Positions 52,192 to 61,647 of a DNA stretch of 64,000 bases are shown piece by piece (within the stretch, counting starts at the first letter, position 1; each line of letters opens with the position of its first letter). The notes under the pieces were generated by a model. It did no database searches, was not told where the DNA came from, and was given only the letters and a program-made list of their open reading frames with translations. A program made the position numbers and the translations under genes. The DNA is from Methanoflorens sp963701995 (lineage in GTDB: Archaea > Halobacteriota > Bog-38 > Methanoflorentales > Methanoflorentaceae): positions 1,550,001 through 1,614,000 of the forward strand of contig OY969693.1 of assembly GCA_963701995.1 (NCBI GenBank), given 5' to 3'.

Positions 52192-53565
52192 TCACACAGC
52201 GCGCTTATAGTTCGTGTTTTGCTCGAATTGAAACGCGATGTTGAACAGCAGTTGTTCGTTGAATTGATCACCGATAATTTGCATCCCGATGGGCAAGCGC
52301 CCTTTTCGCCCACACGGAACGGATAGAGATGGCACGTTCGCCAGATTGATTGGAACTGTGTTAATATCGACCTTGTATAGCGACAGGGGATCTTCGATTT
52401 TTTCGCCGATCTTAAACGCAGCGTACGGCATCGTTGGTGCGATGAGCGCGTCGAATTGTTTGAAAACCCTCTGAAAATCTCGGCTTATCAATGCCCTCGC
52501 TTTGCGCGCTTTCAGGTAGTACTTGTCATAGTATCCCGCAGAGAGCGCATATGTACCGAGCAGTATGCGTCGTTTGACCTCTTTGCCAAAACCTGACGCG
52601 CGGTTCTCCGAGAATGTCGTGTGCCAATCGTGGTCCTTTTGGACCCGATGTCCGTAGATGATTCCAGAGTACCGAGCAAGGTTAGACGATGCTTCCGACA
52701 TCGCTTGGATGTAGTAGGCTGAAAGTGCATACTTGAGATTCGGCATCGACGTCTCCTTAGCGTGCACGCCAAGGCTTTCAAGCACCGCTATTGCCTCCCA
52801 CGTTGCGTTTTCCACGACAGGATCAACGCCTTCGCCAAAAAAATCCTGTGGCACGCCAACCTCTAAGCCAGCTATTTCGTCCGCGAGCCTGGCGACATAG
52901 TGCGGCACCGGCGCGTCGCGAGAAGTGCTGTCCCAAGGATCGTAGCCAGCGATGACCTCAAAGAGCGCCGCGCAGGCTTCGACGGTTCGCGCGATGGGTC
53001 CGATCTGTTCCATCGAATTGCCGTACGAAACGAGACCGTTGCGTGACACTCTGCCATAGGTGGGCTTCAGGCCGACCACTCCGCAAAAGGACGCAGGGCA
53101 CCGAATCGAGCCCCCTGTATCAGAACCTAACGCAAGATCGGCCTCCTGTGCCGCCACGGCGGCGGCACTGCCCCCAGAAGAGCCGCCTGGCACGCGCTCG
53201 AGGTCCCAAGGATTCTTGCACGGTCCGAAGAAGCTGGTTTCTGTCGAGGTGCCCATCGAAAATTCGTCCATGTTCGTTTTGCCAATTATGACCGCGCCTT
53301 CTTCGCGCAATTTCTTGACAACGAACGCGTCGTATGGGGGAACGTAATGTTCCAACATCTTCGAGGCGCACGTGGTTCGCAGCCCTTTGGTTGAAATGGC
53401 GTCTTTAACCGCGATGGGGATGCCCGCCAGCCGCCCATCAAGTTCGCCCGCATCAGCACCTTCAGCTTGTTGTCGCGCACCTTCGTAATCGACAGTGATA
53501 AATGCGTTGAGTTTGCTTCGTCTGATGGCGTCAAGCAATTCTTCAACGTGTTCTCGGTGGCTCAT
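52192..53565 (-). CDS. gatA: GatA, aspartyl/glutamyl-tRNA amidotransferase subunit A
   Basis: A 457-residue amidase with the Ser-cisSer-Lys triad signature: IPIAVKDAIST (Lys), GGSSGGSAAAVAA and GSDTGGSIRCPASFCG (Ser pair and oxyanion hole). It releases ammonia from glutamine for amidation of mischarged Asp-tRNA(Asn) (or Glu-tRNA(Gln)) with GatB and GatC. It overlaps gatC by four bases (ATGA). gatB is not in the window. Confidence 0.93.
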   Translation of the reverse strand: MSHREHVEELLDAIRRSKLNAFITVDYEGARQQAEGADAGELDGRLAGIPIAVKDAISTKGLRTTCASKMLEHYVPPYDAFVVKKLREEGAVIIGKTNMDEFSMGTSTETSFFGPCKNPWDLERVPGGSSGGSAAAVAAQEADLALGSDTGGSIRCPASFCGVVGLKPTYGRVSRNGLVSYGNSMEQIGPIARTVEACAALFEVIAGYDPWDSTSRDAPVPHYVARLADEIAGLEVGVPQDFFGEGVDPVVENATWEAIAVLESLGVHAKETSMPNLKYALSAYYIQAMSEASSNLARYSGIIYGHRVQKDHDWHTTFSENRASGFGKEVKRRILLGTYALSAGYYDKYYLKARKARALISRDFQRVFKQFDALIAPTMPYAAFKIGEKIEDPLSLYKVDINTVPINLANVPSLSVPCGRKGRLPIGMQIIGDQFNEQLLFNIAFQFEQNTNYKRAV

Positions 53566-53828
53566 AGTATCCGTGGGCCCCTGAAATAGCCGTTTTCGAC
53601 TCTTGGTGCGTTCGCAAGAGCGTCTTGTTGCGTTAGGCTCGGCGTAACCTCGTCTGCACGCAGCACGTTGTGCTCCTCTTGTTCAGTCAGCTCCGCTTCA
53701 ATGTCCTCTAGCTCTTCAAAGTACTCCAGTATAGCATTGAATTGCATCGTGAACGCTTGCATATCTTCTTCGTCAAGGTCGATACACGCGAGCCGCGCTA
53801 TTTGTTCAACATCCGTCTTAGTTATCAT
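53562..53828 (-). CDS. gatC: GatC, amidotransferase subunit C
   Basis: An 88-residue GatC: VEQIARLACIDLDEEDMQAFTMQFNAILEYFEELEDI near the front and a C-terminal arm with VLRADEVTPSLTQQDALANAP and YFRGPRIL. It holds GatA and GatB together. It overlaps the upstream AsnB-like gene by four bases and gatA by four bases, all in one leftward operon. Confidence 0.9.
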   Translation of the reverse strand: MITKTDVEQIARLACIDLDEEDMQAFTMQFNAILEYFEELEDIEAELTEQEEHNVLRADEVTPSLTQQDALANAPRVENGYFRGPRIL

Positions 53829-55144
53829 TCTGCCACCGCGATACCGCGTTTTTCAGCTACTGATCGCAAATAGATCCCTACGGCGCCTTTACTGTTGCGC
53901 TTGTCGTAAGGAAGGTTTTTGCGTGCGAGTTTCCGCAACACTGCACTCACCCCTGTCCCGTACTGGAGCGCTTTTTTCCGTCTGTACGCCAATTCGTGAG
54001 GCATCAGCTGCTCAGCCACTTTGCGCAAGATATACTTGTTGATTCCGCGGTTGAGTTTCAGTGCGTCGTCAATCGTCAATCCAAACTTCACTACCCGCGG
54101 ATCTAGATACGGCAAGATGATATCTATCGAGTGTGATGCGGCCGCCAAGTTGTCTCGTTCGAGGTTGTCCCTCGCGATGTTAAGCACGTCATTTTCGAGC
54201 GCGTCGCGCAGCCCTTCGTGATTTGCAGCGGGGAGCCTTGCGTATCTCGAATAGCCTGCAAAGAGTTCATCTGCTCCTTGCCCGGTCAGAATAGACTTCA
54301 AGCCCGCTGCTTTTGTTTGCTCACAAAGAACGTACATCGGGAGAGCGATCGCGAGATCGAGCGGATTGCAGCTCTCGACAGTTTCAATAACGCGAGGAAT
54401 AAGCGTTTCGACGTGGCAGGCGTCGAGGTGAATGACCTGGAGGTCGATTCGCATCAGACGGGCCGCCTGTTGTGCGCTCTTCAGATCGTGCGATTCGGGC
54501 AATCCTGCCGCGAAGTATCGGTTGTTCGCGTTATCCGCCATGATCGCACAGAGCAAGGAGCTGTCGACTCCGCCCGAGAACGCGACGCCCATTTGTTCGT
54601 TGGCGAGTTCATTCATCACGGACTTAAGAAGTTCGCGAAGGTCGCTTACCACACGTGATTCGTCATTGGTTGCGCGGTTCCTGCTTGACTGCTGAAGGGT
54701 TTTTTTCGTGCCAAACGTAATGCTGCGCGGTCCGTGAATCGCCACCGTAGTTCCTGGATCGACCCGTTGGGCGCGATTGATTCCGACGGACCATAGAGCC
54801 TTGCGTTCAGACGCGAATGCGCATAGCGAACCATTCAGGTTTGATCCGTAGAATAATGGTCGCGAGCCTATGCAGTCCCTGTCTAGCAGCAGAACGCGCG
54901 AATCAACAATGCGCGCTTGGGCGTAACTTGAGTGGTACCTGTCTGAAACTTTTATTGACAAACCACTGCTGCCAGAAGTCGCACTGAATTGCGCATCGCC
55001 CAAAGCACTCACGGCGTATTCTGTGTCATTCGCCAGTTTTCCCTGGGAACAGCGGCGCACGGCTCCCCGGTGCTCGAGGACTTGGTGCATCGACCGCACA
55101 GCCCGGAAGGCTCTCGGCCCAACAGCTCCGACTATTCCAGACAC
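53825..55144 (-). CDS. Asparagine-synthetase-like protein with altered glutaminase nucleophile
   Basis: A 439-residue AsnB-like protein. The synthetase domain has the PP-loop GVAFSGGVDSSLLCAIM and LTGQGADELFAGYSRY. The N-terminal glutaminase domain starts M-S-G-I-V-G-A-V (GTG at 55144) where active enzymes have Cys2, so the nucleophile is replaced by Ser; HRGAVRR replaces the usual HRGPD. It may use ammonia or take it from GatA, whose gene follows through gatC in the same overlapping operon. The GTG overlaps the purB stop region by 13 bases. Confidence 0.85.
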   Translation of the reverse strand: MSGIVGAVGPRAFRAVRSMHQVLEHRGAVRRCSQGKLANDTEYAVSALGDAQFSATSGSSGLSIKVSDRYHSSYAQARIVDSRVLLLDRDCIGSRPLFYGSNLNGSLCAFASERKALWSVGINRAQRVDPGTTVAIHGPRSITFGTKKTLQQSSRNRATNDESRVVSDLRELLKSVMNELANEQMGVAFSGGVDSSLLCAIMADNANNRYFAAGLPESHDLKSAQQAARLMRIDLQVIHLDACHVETLIPRVIETVESCNPLDLAIALPMYVLCEQTKAAGLKSILTGQGADELFAGYSRYARLPAANHEGLRDALENDVLNIARDNLERDNLAAASHSIDIILPYLDPRVVKFGLTIDDALKLNRGINKYILRKVAEQLMPHELAYRRKKALQYGTGVSAVLRKLARKNLPYDKRNSKGAVGIYLRSVAEKRGIAVAE

Positions 55145-56475
55145 TCGTCCTGCCTCAGAAGCGTCACCACGCGCTCTACTTGTCGAGGAGCCGTCCCAAC
55201 GTAGTTCTCGGGACGCACCATCCACTCGAGTTGCTCTTTCGTGAGGTGTTCGGCGAGCAGTGGCTCTTTCAGCAGTGCATCTGAAATGGTATCGCCGCTC
55301 TCGTAGGCGTTCATTGCTGCTGATCGTATGATTTCGTGCGCGCGTTGTCTTCCGATCTTCTTTGCGAGGTGCATCATCACGGCTTCGCTCATGTTCAGTC
55401 CCCTCATAAGATTGAGATTGCGTCTGATGTTCTGCTCGTTGAACGTCAGATTTCCTAAAACGTTGATGGAGAGCGTCACAATGTGATCACTCAGAATAGT
55501 TGCTTCAGGAAAGACGATGCGCTCACAGGAAGAATTTGTGAGGTCTCTCTCGTCCCAGAGCGTGTTGTTTTCCAGTGCCGGCATGACGAACGATCGCACG
55601 ACGCGGGCTAGGCCGCAGATTTGTTCTGACTTGATCGGATTTCGCTTGTGCGGCATGGTTGAGGATCCAACTTGCGCTGTGCCGAATCCTTCAAAGACTT
55701 CGGCTATTTCGCTTCGTTGCAGTGTTCTGATTTCTGTAAATATCTTCTCGAGGGACGTAGCGATGTTGGCGAGCAGCATCACGTATTCGGCATGACGATC
55801 CCGCTGTATGACTTGCGTCGATACTTCAACGGACTGCAATCCTAACAATTTCAGCGTCCGCGCTTGAATCTCGACAGCCTGCTTGCCAAAAGCCGCTTGG
55901 GTGCCTACCGCTCCCGTCATCTGACCGACTTCGATCCGACCGCGCGCTTCTGAGAGCCGTTTCAAATGCCGATGTATTTCCATCGCCCAGACGGCGAACC
56001 GCAGACCGTACGTTGTCGGCACAGCAATTTGTCCGTGAGTTCTGGCGGCGCACACTCTATCCTTGTTTTCGTCAGCGAGATTTACCAAAACGTTTCTGAG
56101 TCGAATGAGTTTCGACTTGAGAATTTTACACGAATCGCGCAGCTGTAACGCCAGAGCGGTATCAATGATATCACTGGACGTCGCCCCGTAGTGCACATAA
56201 TCAGCTTCTGCACGAATTTTCTCGGCAATGGCCTCGACGACGGCCATGATGTCGTGATGGATTTCTTCTTCGATTTCTGCCACGCGTGTTAGCGTGATCT
56301 GCCCTGCAGCCTCTTCGATTTGGTCCGCCGCCTCTTTAGGTATAACTCCGAGCTCGGCTTCCGCTTTCGAAAGCGCCACTTCCACGCGGAGCAAATAATG
56401 GAGCTTACGCTCTTGGCTCCATATCGCTTTCATCTCATTGGTGCCGTAACGGAATTCAATCGGATGAACTGACAT
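55132..56475 (-). CDS. purB: Adenylosuccinate lyase
   Basis: A 447-residue fumarase/aspartase-fold lyase acting in purine synthesis on SAICAR and adenylosuccinate. The signature GSSTMPHKRNPIKSEQICGLAR is near residues 260-281 (read in parts), with HYGATSSDIIDTALALQ and RTHGQIAVPTTYG before it. ATG 56475 (MSVHPIEFRYG) is preferred over a TTG at 56499. It heads the leftward operon purB - AsnB-like - gatC - gatA. Confidence 0.93.
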   Translation of the reverse strand: MSVHPIEFRYGTNEMKAIWSQERKLHYLLRVEVALSKAEAELGVIPKEAADQIEEAAGQITLTRVAEIEEEIHHDIMAVVEAIAEKIRAEADYVHYGATSSDIIDTALALQLRDSCKILKSKLIRLRNVLVNLADENKDRVCAARTHGQIAVPTTYGLRFAVWAMEIHRHLKRLSEARGRIEVGQMTGAVGTQAAFGKQAVEIQARTLKLLGLQSVEVSTQVIQRDRHAEYVMLLANIATSLEKIFTEIRTLQRSEIAEVFEGFGTAQVGSSTMPHKRNPIKSEQICGLARVVRSFVMPALENNTLWDERDLTNSSCERIVFPEATILSDHIVTLSINVLGNLTFNEQNIRRNLNLMRGLNMSEAVMMHLAKKIGRQRAHEIIRSAAMNAYESGDTISDALLKEPLLAEHLTKEQLEWMVRPENYVGTAPRQVERVVTLLRQDECLE

Positions 56476-56649
56476 TTTTCGCTCCACAGTTTTCGACAAT
56501 CGCCTTTTAGCGCTCTTGCTTTAATTTTTTGTCGCCGACTATGGCATGTTCTATTGAAAGCGCTCGCGATGCCACTAACGCAGACGTGGCAACGGACTAA
56601 TTCGCCAAGCGACATGCTAGTGACGCAACTGCGTGCTTTTTGATGAAGG

Positions 56650-57867
56650 TCACGCGCCGAATTTCTGGCCTTTGCCTACGAGATCCGTGAGAACTGGAAC
56701 TAAATCAACCCCGCGGATACGATTCATGCCTCCTAGGGCCGCAGAACACTCGTCAAATACGTTAATCTCATCAGTTCGAACGCCTTTTCCGTGTATTAGG
56801 AACGGAACCGGGTCACCGGAGTGTTCTCTGAGGCTCACCGGCGTTGTATGATCTGCAGTAATGACGACAAGTGTAGATTCGTCGAATGCAAGCTCCGACA
56901 TCGCGGCATCGACCCGAGTCAAGAAGTGCGCTTTGGTATTGAAATCACCATCGTGGCCGGCTTCATCTGCGCCTTTTATGTTGAGCAGTACAAACGCGTG
57001 TGTCTTCAATGCTTTGTTGACGTTCTTCACTTTTCCGTCGATATTTGAGTCAATATGCCCTGTTGCGCCTGCAGTCGGCACGTATTCCATGCCAGTAAGT
57101 TTGCCAATCCCGATCACCAATGCGGTCGCCGCGATCACAGCAGCATCGAGACCTGTGCGCTCTTCAAATGGGATCAGGTGCGGAACTGCGCCTGCCCCGC
57201 GAAGTAGTATTGCGTTCGCTGGAAGTTCGCCCGCTGCGGTCCGTTTTTTGTTCACCGGATGATCACTTAGGATCGCGCACACCTGGCGAGTGAAATCATT
57301 AACGAGCTTAGCTGTTTTCTGTGGCGAAAGGCCGGTCGTCGTAGGTTGTGATGGCAACAGCGCCCCGATGTGATGCGGGTCGGTGGGCGTAATGCTCGGA
57401 CTGAGGTCTTCCCCTCGCAGAACAAGGGCCGCTCTATGCCCTGCTGACTCTTTGAAAATGAACTCGCAATCAAGGTGCACATGCTCTCTGATCGCTTCTG
57501 CCAGCCGGTGGGTATCGCTGATACGACCCGCGCGTCGGTCGATGACTGTGCCGTCTTTGACCGTGGCGAAATTGCCGCGGAAGGCAATGTCGCCGGGTTT
57601 GACGTCAATTCCGACTCCTGCTGCCTCGAACGGCCCGCGTCCGGTGTACACTTCTTTCGGCGAGTAACCAAGCAATGAGAGATGCGCTGTGTCAGAACCA
57701 GGAGGCGTGCCGGGTGCTATAACGTCCATGATTCCTAGGATCCCTTCGCGCGCTAACCGATCGAAGAACGGAACGCTCGCGGCCATTAAAGGCGTCTTCG
57801 TATCGACCGTGGGGCGGTCGGCCGCACCGTCGAGCACGACGAGCAAAATTTTCGTAGCAACGTCCAT
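56650..57867 (-). CDS. apgM: ApgM, cofactor-independent phosphoglycerate mutase (archaeal)
   Basis: A 405-residue alkaline-phosphatase-superfamily mutase interconverting 3- and 2-phosphoglycerate. ILLVVLDGAADRP (metal Asp), APGTPPGSDTAHLSLLGY (catalytic Ser), NIKGADEAGHDGDF and VVITADHTTPVSLREHSGDPVPFLIHG are the family motifs. ATG 57867 chosen because upstream codons in the frame are unlike the family. Its start lies about 40 bases downstream of the eS1 stop on the same strand. Confidence 0.92.
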   Translation of the reverse strand: MDVATKILLVVLDGAADRPTVDTKTPLMAASVPFFDRLAREGILGIMDVIAPGTPPGSDTAHLSLLGYSPKEVYTGRGPFEAAGVGIDVKPGDIAFRGNFATVKDGTVIDRRAGRISDTHRLAEAIREHVHLDCEFIFKESAGHRAALVLRGEDLSPSITPTDPHHIGALLPSQPTTTGLSPQKTAKLVNDFTRQVCAILSDHPVNKKRTAAGELPANAILLRGAGAVPHLIPFEERTGLDAAVIAATALVIGIGKLTGMEYVPTAGATGHIDSNIDGKVKNVNKALKTHAFVLLNIKGADEAGHDGDFNTKAHFLTRVDAAMSELAFDESTLVVITADHTTPVSLREHSGDPVPFLIHGKGVRTDEINVFDECSAALGGMNRIRGVDLVPVLTDLVGKGQKFGA

Positions 57868-57905
57868 GTCGCAAAAACTTGCAGCCGACCCTAAATACAC
57901 TGTGC

Positions 57906-58490
57906 TTATGGTTCGGCTAATATCTTTGTTTTGCCGATTTCTACGCGCCGTAACGGGTAGATAATCTTTGCTTGTTTGTAGATATCGCTCGCGAGCTTTC
58001 CGAGAACGACTTCGTGGATGAACGGTTCATAATTAAGGTCTTTTCCGCGTTGCCGTAGGATACCGTTCATGATCTCACGGATCGCTTTGATTTGAGAAGA
58101 TCCTGCTCGTTTTATCGTAAACGACATTGGCTTAAGGTGAATCTTATAGCCGTCTTTTGTCGTTACAACGATATTTGACTCGACGAGACTTGTGCGCCTT
58201 TTCACCAGGCTTCGGAGGTAATCACGCGTTAGTTCGTGCCCAGTGAACTTAGTATGTGCAGACTCCCCACTCACTTCATCGATCTTGAAGTGCATTTTTA
58301 CGTTTTGCTTTCCCATGTCATTCGTCAATTCGCCGAGGGTGGTATCCATAACTCTTCCAACCAGTTTCAAAGAATCGTCGGCAGGGGTGGTCCCGATGCT
58401 CATTTTACCAAAAATCTCAGGCGTCACAACGTCGTACCATTTCTTTGCTTTCCAACCTTCAGCTTTCTTCCTTGTCTGTCTTCTCGCCAT
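57906..58490 (-). CDS. rps3ae: 30S ribosomal protein eS1 (S3Ae)
   Basis: A 194-residue eS1/S3Ae of the small ribosomal subunit: ARRQTRKKAEGWKAKKWYDV at the front, GRVMDTTLGELTND, MHFKIDEV and the end SDIYKQAKIIYPLRRVEIGKTK. The ATG at 58490 follows aaggag by eight bases. The frame is open to an in-frame ATG at 58550, which starts eight bases after the transcript start predicted from the TATA box; a short N-terminal extension or leader cannot be excluded. Confidence 0.94.
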   Translation of the reverse strand: MARRQTRKKAEGWKAKKWYDVVTPEIFGKMSIGTTPADDSLKLVGRVMDTTLGELTNDMGKQNVKMHFKIDEVSGESAHTKFTGHELTRDYLRSLVKRRTSLVESNIVVTTKDGYKIHLKPMSFTIKRAGSSQIKAIREIMNGILRQRGKDLNYEPFIHEVVLGKLASDIYKQAKIIYPLRRVEIGKTKILAEP

Positions 58491-58582
58491 CCAATAACTC
58501 CTTGCACAACCTGCAGGGCACTCAATAACTTCAGCAACGCGAACAGTCATTACGCTGCGATTTTACCTCTAAAGCTTACACG

Positions 58583-58590
58583 TATATAAA
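58583..58590 (-). promoter_or_regulatory. TATA box of the eS1 gene
   Basis: On the minus strand the bases read tttatata, a consensus archaeal TATA box, about 95 bases before the eS1 ATG at 58490. Transcription would start near 58558. Confidence 0.65.
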
Positions 58591-58613
58591 TGATTGTACC
58601 ACATAACACTTTT

Positions 58614-60128
58614 TCACAGGAACTTGATCCCTTCGGGCAGCTCCTTAATACGCTTTGCGAATTTCTGTGGCCATAATTCGATATCTAGTCCTTTTTGTGC
58701 AAAAAATGCGGCTGCCCATCTTTCTAGGCCGATGCCTGAGCACCCCGACCACAGACCTCCTTTTTGGGTTTTTACGTTGAAACCGCGGGGATATTTGTCT
58801 CCATTTACGCTTACATTTTGAAACTCAAGCCATTGGCTTTCCGTTCGCTCACCCCGATACGGTAAGTACGCTTCGTAGTCGATTGTGCCTGCCGAACGGT
58901 CACCCGCAGCTTCAATGAGTCCTTCTTGCGCCATAAACCATGGCGTAACGCGCGCAATTCTCCATTCGAGATCCAGTATATCGTTAAAAATGCGCGCGTA
59001 GCGCTTCTCAAGTTTATGCGCTTCTTTGTTGACTTGTTCGGGGCTGCCGATCCAGACGATCTCAATTCGGTGAAACTCATCGACCCGTTCTATACCGTGG
59101 ATGCCACCGCTTTCGTAGCGATGTGACGTTCCAGATCGATCAAACACCTTAATCGGAAGCGACTCCAGGGAAATCGTTTCGCCTTGCATAAACGGCCAAA
59201 ACGAAGGACATTGGGCGTAGCACATGCCCCCGATGGGGTCGTCAATCTTCTGTCTGATAAGCTCCAAGGGAATCTCATTCGTAACTTTGTAATAGTCTAT
59301 CACATCTTCCCAATATTCCGGGTCGCGTGTTTTAGGAGGAGAAACGTAGTAAATCTCCGGATAGATGCCGCGTGCGTGTCCTGAACGCTTCCAGACCTCC
59401 CAAGGAACCATCTTTGGAAATATCATCTCAGAATAACCGAGCCGCGCCAATATTTCCTTTTCGATGATTTCCTCAAACGTGTTGAAGACTTTTGTCACTT
59501 GGGGCCCGAATATCCATTGCCCCCGGCTCACACCGTGCTTGATCCACTGGCGCTTCTGCAGTTCTAGAGTCGGGTCGCGCCGAAAGTGACTCTCTTTTTG
59601 TGGGCTTTCCCAGATCAGATCCCAGTTCTCTACCTTCGTCCCGTACAGTCGGCGCTTTATCTTCTCCTCGATGAGATTCACTATGCGATCCGGGATTTTT
59701 TTCTCGATCTCTTGTTCGCCGACCGAGAGCTGCAGCGTTAGCAGTTTGTCTTCGTACGATGCCTGTTTCACAAATGGCAGTTCAACACGCACAGGCGTTT
59801 CAACCTCGATCTTTATGGTAAACTCATCGATCTCATATCCTCTGACTCCGATCCGATATTTCGTGCCCATAGTTGTTCCCAAGGCTTTTTTGAAGCGTAA
59901 GAGCGCATCGTGCGCACGTGTGTACCTGCCGCTGACGATTCTAACGCACAGCTCATTGGCGTGCGTATGCCATTCGATTATTCTCGCTGCTTCCTTGATC
60001 GAGTCACGTGGCACGCCTTTGATGAAAAGGGCGTCGTTAGCATCGTCAACCGCTTTCTGCAGTTCGGAATCTGCTTCTAACGGGAGATCGTCGCTGAACT
60101 TAAGATGAGCTGTCAAATCAAACTCCAT
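58614..60128 (-). CDS. serS: Methanogenic-type (type 2) seryl-tRNA synthetase
   Basis: A 504-residue SerRS of the rare type found mainly in methanogens, distinct from the common bacterial/eukaryal type. The N-terminal 160 residues form the atypical tRNA-binding domain. The class II core has YSEMIFPKMVPWEVWKRSGHARGIYPEIYYV, a zinc site including CYAQCPSFWPF, and motif 3 GLWSGCSGIGLERWAAAFF. It charges tRNA-Ser, whose long variable arm it reads; an interrupted tRNA-Ser lies at 37.8 kb. Confidence 0.94.
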   Translation of the reverse strand: MEFDLTAHLKFSDDLPLEADSELQKAVDDANDALFIKGVPRDSIKEAARIIEWHTHANELCVRIVSGRYTRAHDALLRFKKALGTTMGTKYRIGVRGYEIDEFTIKIEVETPVRVELPFVKQASYEDKLLTLQLSVGEQEIEKKIPDRIVNLIEEKIKRRLYGTKVENWDLIWESPQKESHFRRDPTLELQKRQWIKHGVSRGQWIFGPQVTKVFNTFEEIIEKEILARLGYSEMIFPKMVPWEVWKRSGHARGIYPEIYYVSPPKTRDPEYWEDVIDYYKVTNEIPLELIRQKIDDPIGGMCYAQCPSFWPFMQGETISLESLPIKVFDRSGTSHRYESGGIHGIERVDEFHRIEIVWIGSPEQVNKEAHKLEKRYARIFNDILDLEWRIARVTPWFMAQEGLIEAAGDRSAGTIDYEAYLPYRGERTESQWLEFQNVSVNGDKYPRGFNVKTQKGGLWSGCSGIGLERWAAAFFAQKGLDIELWPQKFAKRIKELPEGIKFL

Positions 60129-60506
60129 GTTGCGCCTCTACCATTCTTTCCGCCAAAGCCGCGTGAGAACCGTTGCTGACTTGTTTCCGTCCCGCAGTCC
60201 TTGTTCTCCGAACGTGACTAGCTACAGCAATCGGGCACCGCAGTCACGTCACGGGCTAGCCCGTTCTGAAGTCCGAATATGAAGGGCCAAGTTCTTAACT
60301 GTAATGCTTTATCGTGATCACGATGCTTGGCAACAACGCCTCTGCAGCCGTCAAGCCTAGTCGCAGAGCGCTCTGCCGACGGTCGTGGGGCTGAGCGAAA
60401 GGCTGTGAAAACGCAAGATACGAGCTGAGGGCGACTTCATTCGAACCCCAAACTGCAAAGCAATCGGGGCTGTCGGAGACGGATAGAAGAAGCCTCCAAA
60501 AATGTC
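60129..60506. other. Gene-free divergent region
   Basis: A 378-base gap between serS and the GalT-like gene. A minus-strand frame (60295-60552) lacks protein-like composition and overlaps the right-hand promoter, so I reject it. No structured RNA family was recognised by eye. Confidence 0.4.
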
Positions 60507-61646
60507 GTGACTGGCAATCGCTTAAAAAGGTATATATGCTTGTCAAGCTCACAAGCGTTAATTATTAATAAGGCAAGGTACGATTATCAAAACTTGCTGG
60601 AGGTCACTAATCTGCGAGATCTATTCTCTAAGCGGTCGATTGAGTCAGAGCTGCGGAATCCGACTGAGGACTTTAACTTAGAGACGCAAGAAATTGAGTA
60701 CCCAAAAGAGCTTCTCACCGGCCGCGCGTGTCGGATCAACGTCAAGCGATCTGAGAGAAAGAAACAAGCACAAACCGGCATGGGATACTCCGAGTTAATT
60801 GAGCTCTCTGCGAAGAACTGCTACTTCTGTCCAACGAACATTAAGACGGCGACGCCAATGTTCCCGTCGAGTTTGGTGCCCGAAGGCAGAATCAAAGTCG
60901 GAGAGACGACGGTATTTCCCAACCTATTCCCTTTTGCGAAGTATCACGCGGTCGCGACGGTCTCACGGCAGCATTTTCTGGGGATTGATGAGTTCACGTT
61001 AAGGCAGATACAGGATACGGTCAAAGCAAGCCTCAAGTACTTCCACTGCGTGAAATCAAAAGACCAGAAAGCCGTGTATCCAATTTTTAGTTGGAATTTC
61101 TTGCCGCCTGCTGGGGCGAGCGTGATTCATCCTCACGTCCAACTCACTGTAGACGAGCAGCCGACTAACCTCGCCTGGTTGTACCTTTCAGCCTGTAAAA
61201 GATATTATGCAAAACACAAAGAGAATTATTGGATGCACCTGCTTGAAATTGAAAAAGAAGAAGGTGAGCGATTTCTGGGAGAGATTGGAGGCGTTTCCTG
61301 GATAACTAGTTATGTGCCCCTCGGCAATGATGAAATATGTGGGGTATTCCACGATGTCTCATCGCTGTACGGCCTTGACGACGTCAGCATCTCAGATTTG
61401 AGCAAGGGGCTTAAACGGGTTTTTACAGCTTACACCTTGTACGGCGTTCACAGCTTCAATCTGAGCACATTCTCGGCGTCAAGTGAAGACGAGAGCTTCA
61501 GGCTTATCGTCAGGATCATTGCACGACCATACCCCCAAAGCTACTACAACAATGACGCAGGCTATATGGAACGGCTTCACGAAGAAGTAATCGTCGAGTC
61601 TATGCCCGAAAAAGTGGCGTCTGACTTGAAAGAGTACTTCGGCTAG
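60507..61646 (+). CDS. Galactose-1-phosphate uridylyltransferase-like HIT-superfamily protein
   Basis: A 379-residue protein of the GalT/HIT superfamily (DUF4931-like). The catalytic region is VIHPHVQL (H-x-H-x-Q/H, about residues 209-216), with CYFCPTN (zinc-type Cys pair) and NLFPFAKYHAVATVSRQHFLGIDEF before it. It would transfer a nucleotidyl group to or from a sugar phosphate. The frame opens at GTG 60507, but a TATA box (60531-60537) lies inside, so the true start is probably nearer 60560-60594 (a TTG at 60594), with no ATG available. Confidence 0.75.
   Translation: MTGNRLKRYICLSSSQALIINKARYDYQNLLEVTNLRDLFSKRSIESELRNPTEDFNLETQEIEYPKELLTGRACRINVKRSERKKQAQTGMGYSELIELSAKNCYFCPTNIKTATPMFPSSLVPEGRIKVGETTVFPNLFPFAKYHAVATVSRQHFLGIDEFTLRQIQDTVKASLKYFHCVKSKDQKAVYPIFSWNFLPPAGASVIHPHVQLTVDEQPTNLAWLYLSACKRYYAKHKENYWMHLLEIEKEEGERFLGEIGGVSWITSYVPLGNDEICGVFHDVSSLYGLDDVSISDLSKGLKRVFTAYTLYGVHSFNLSTFSASSEDESFRLIVRIIARPYPQSYYNNDAGYMERLHEEVIVESMPEKVASDLKEYFG
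60529..60538 (+). promoter_or_regulatory. TATA box of the GalT-like gene
   Basis: ggtatatatg preceded by cttaaaaa (an A-rich BRE-like stretch). It lies inside the first codons of the longest open frame, which argues for a downstream translation start. Confidence 0.5.
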
Positions 61647-61647
61647 C

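Noticed and set aside
60295..60552. Minus-strand 85-codon frame in the serS/GalT-like gap
   Set aside because: Composition is not protein-like, there is no ribosome site, and it overlaps the TATA box of the opposite gene.
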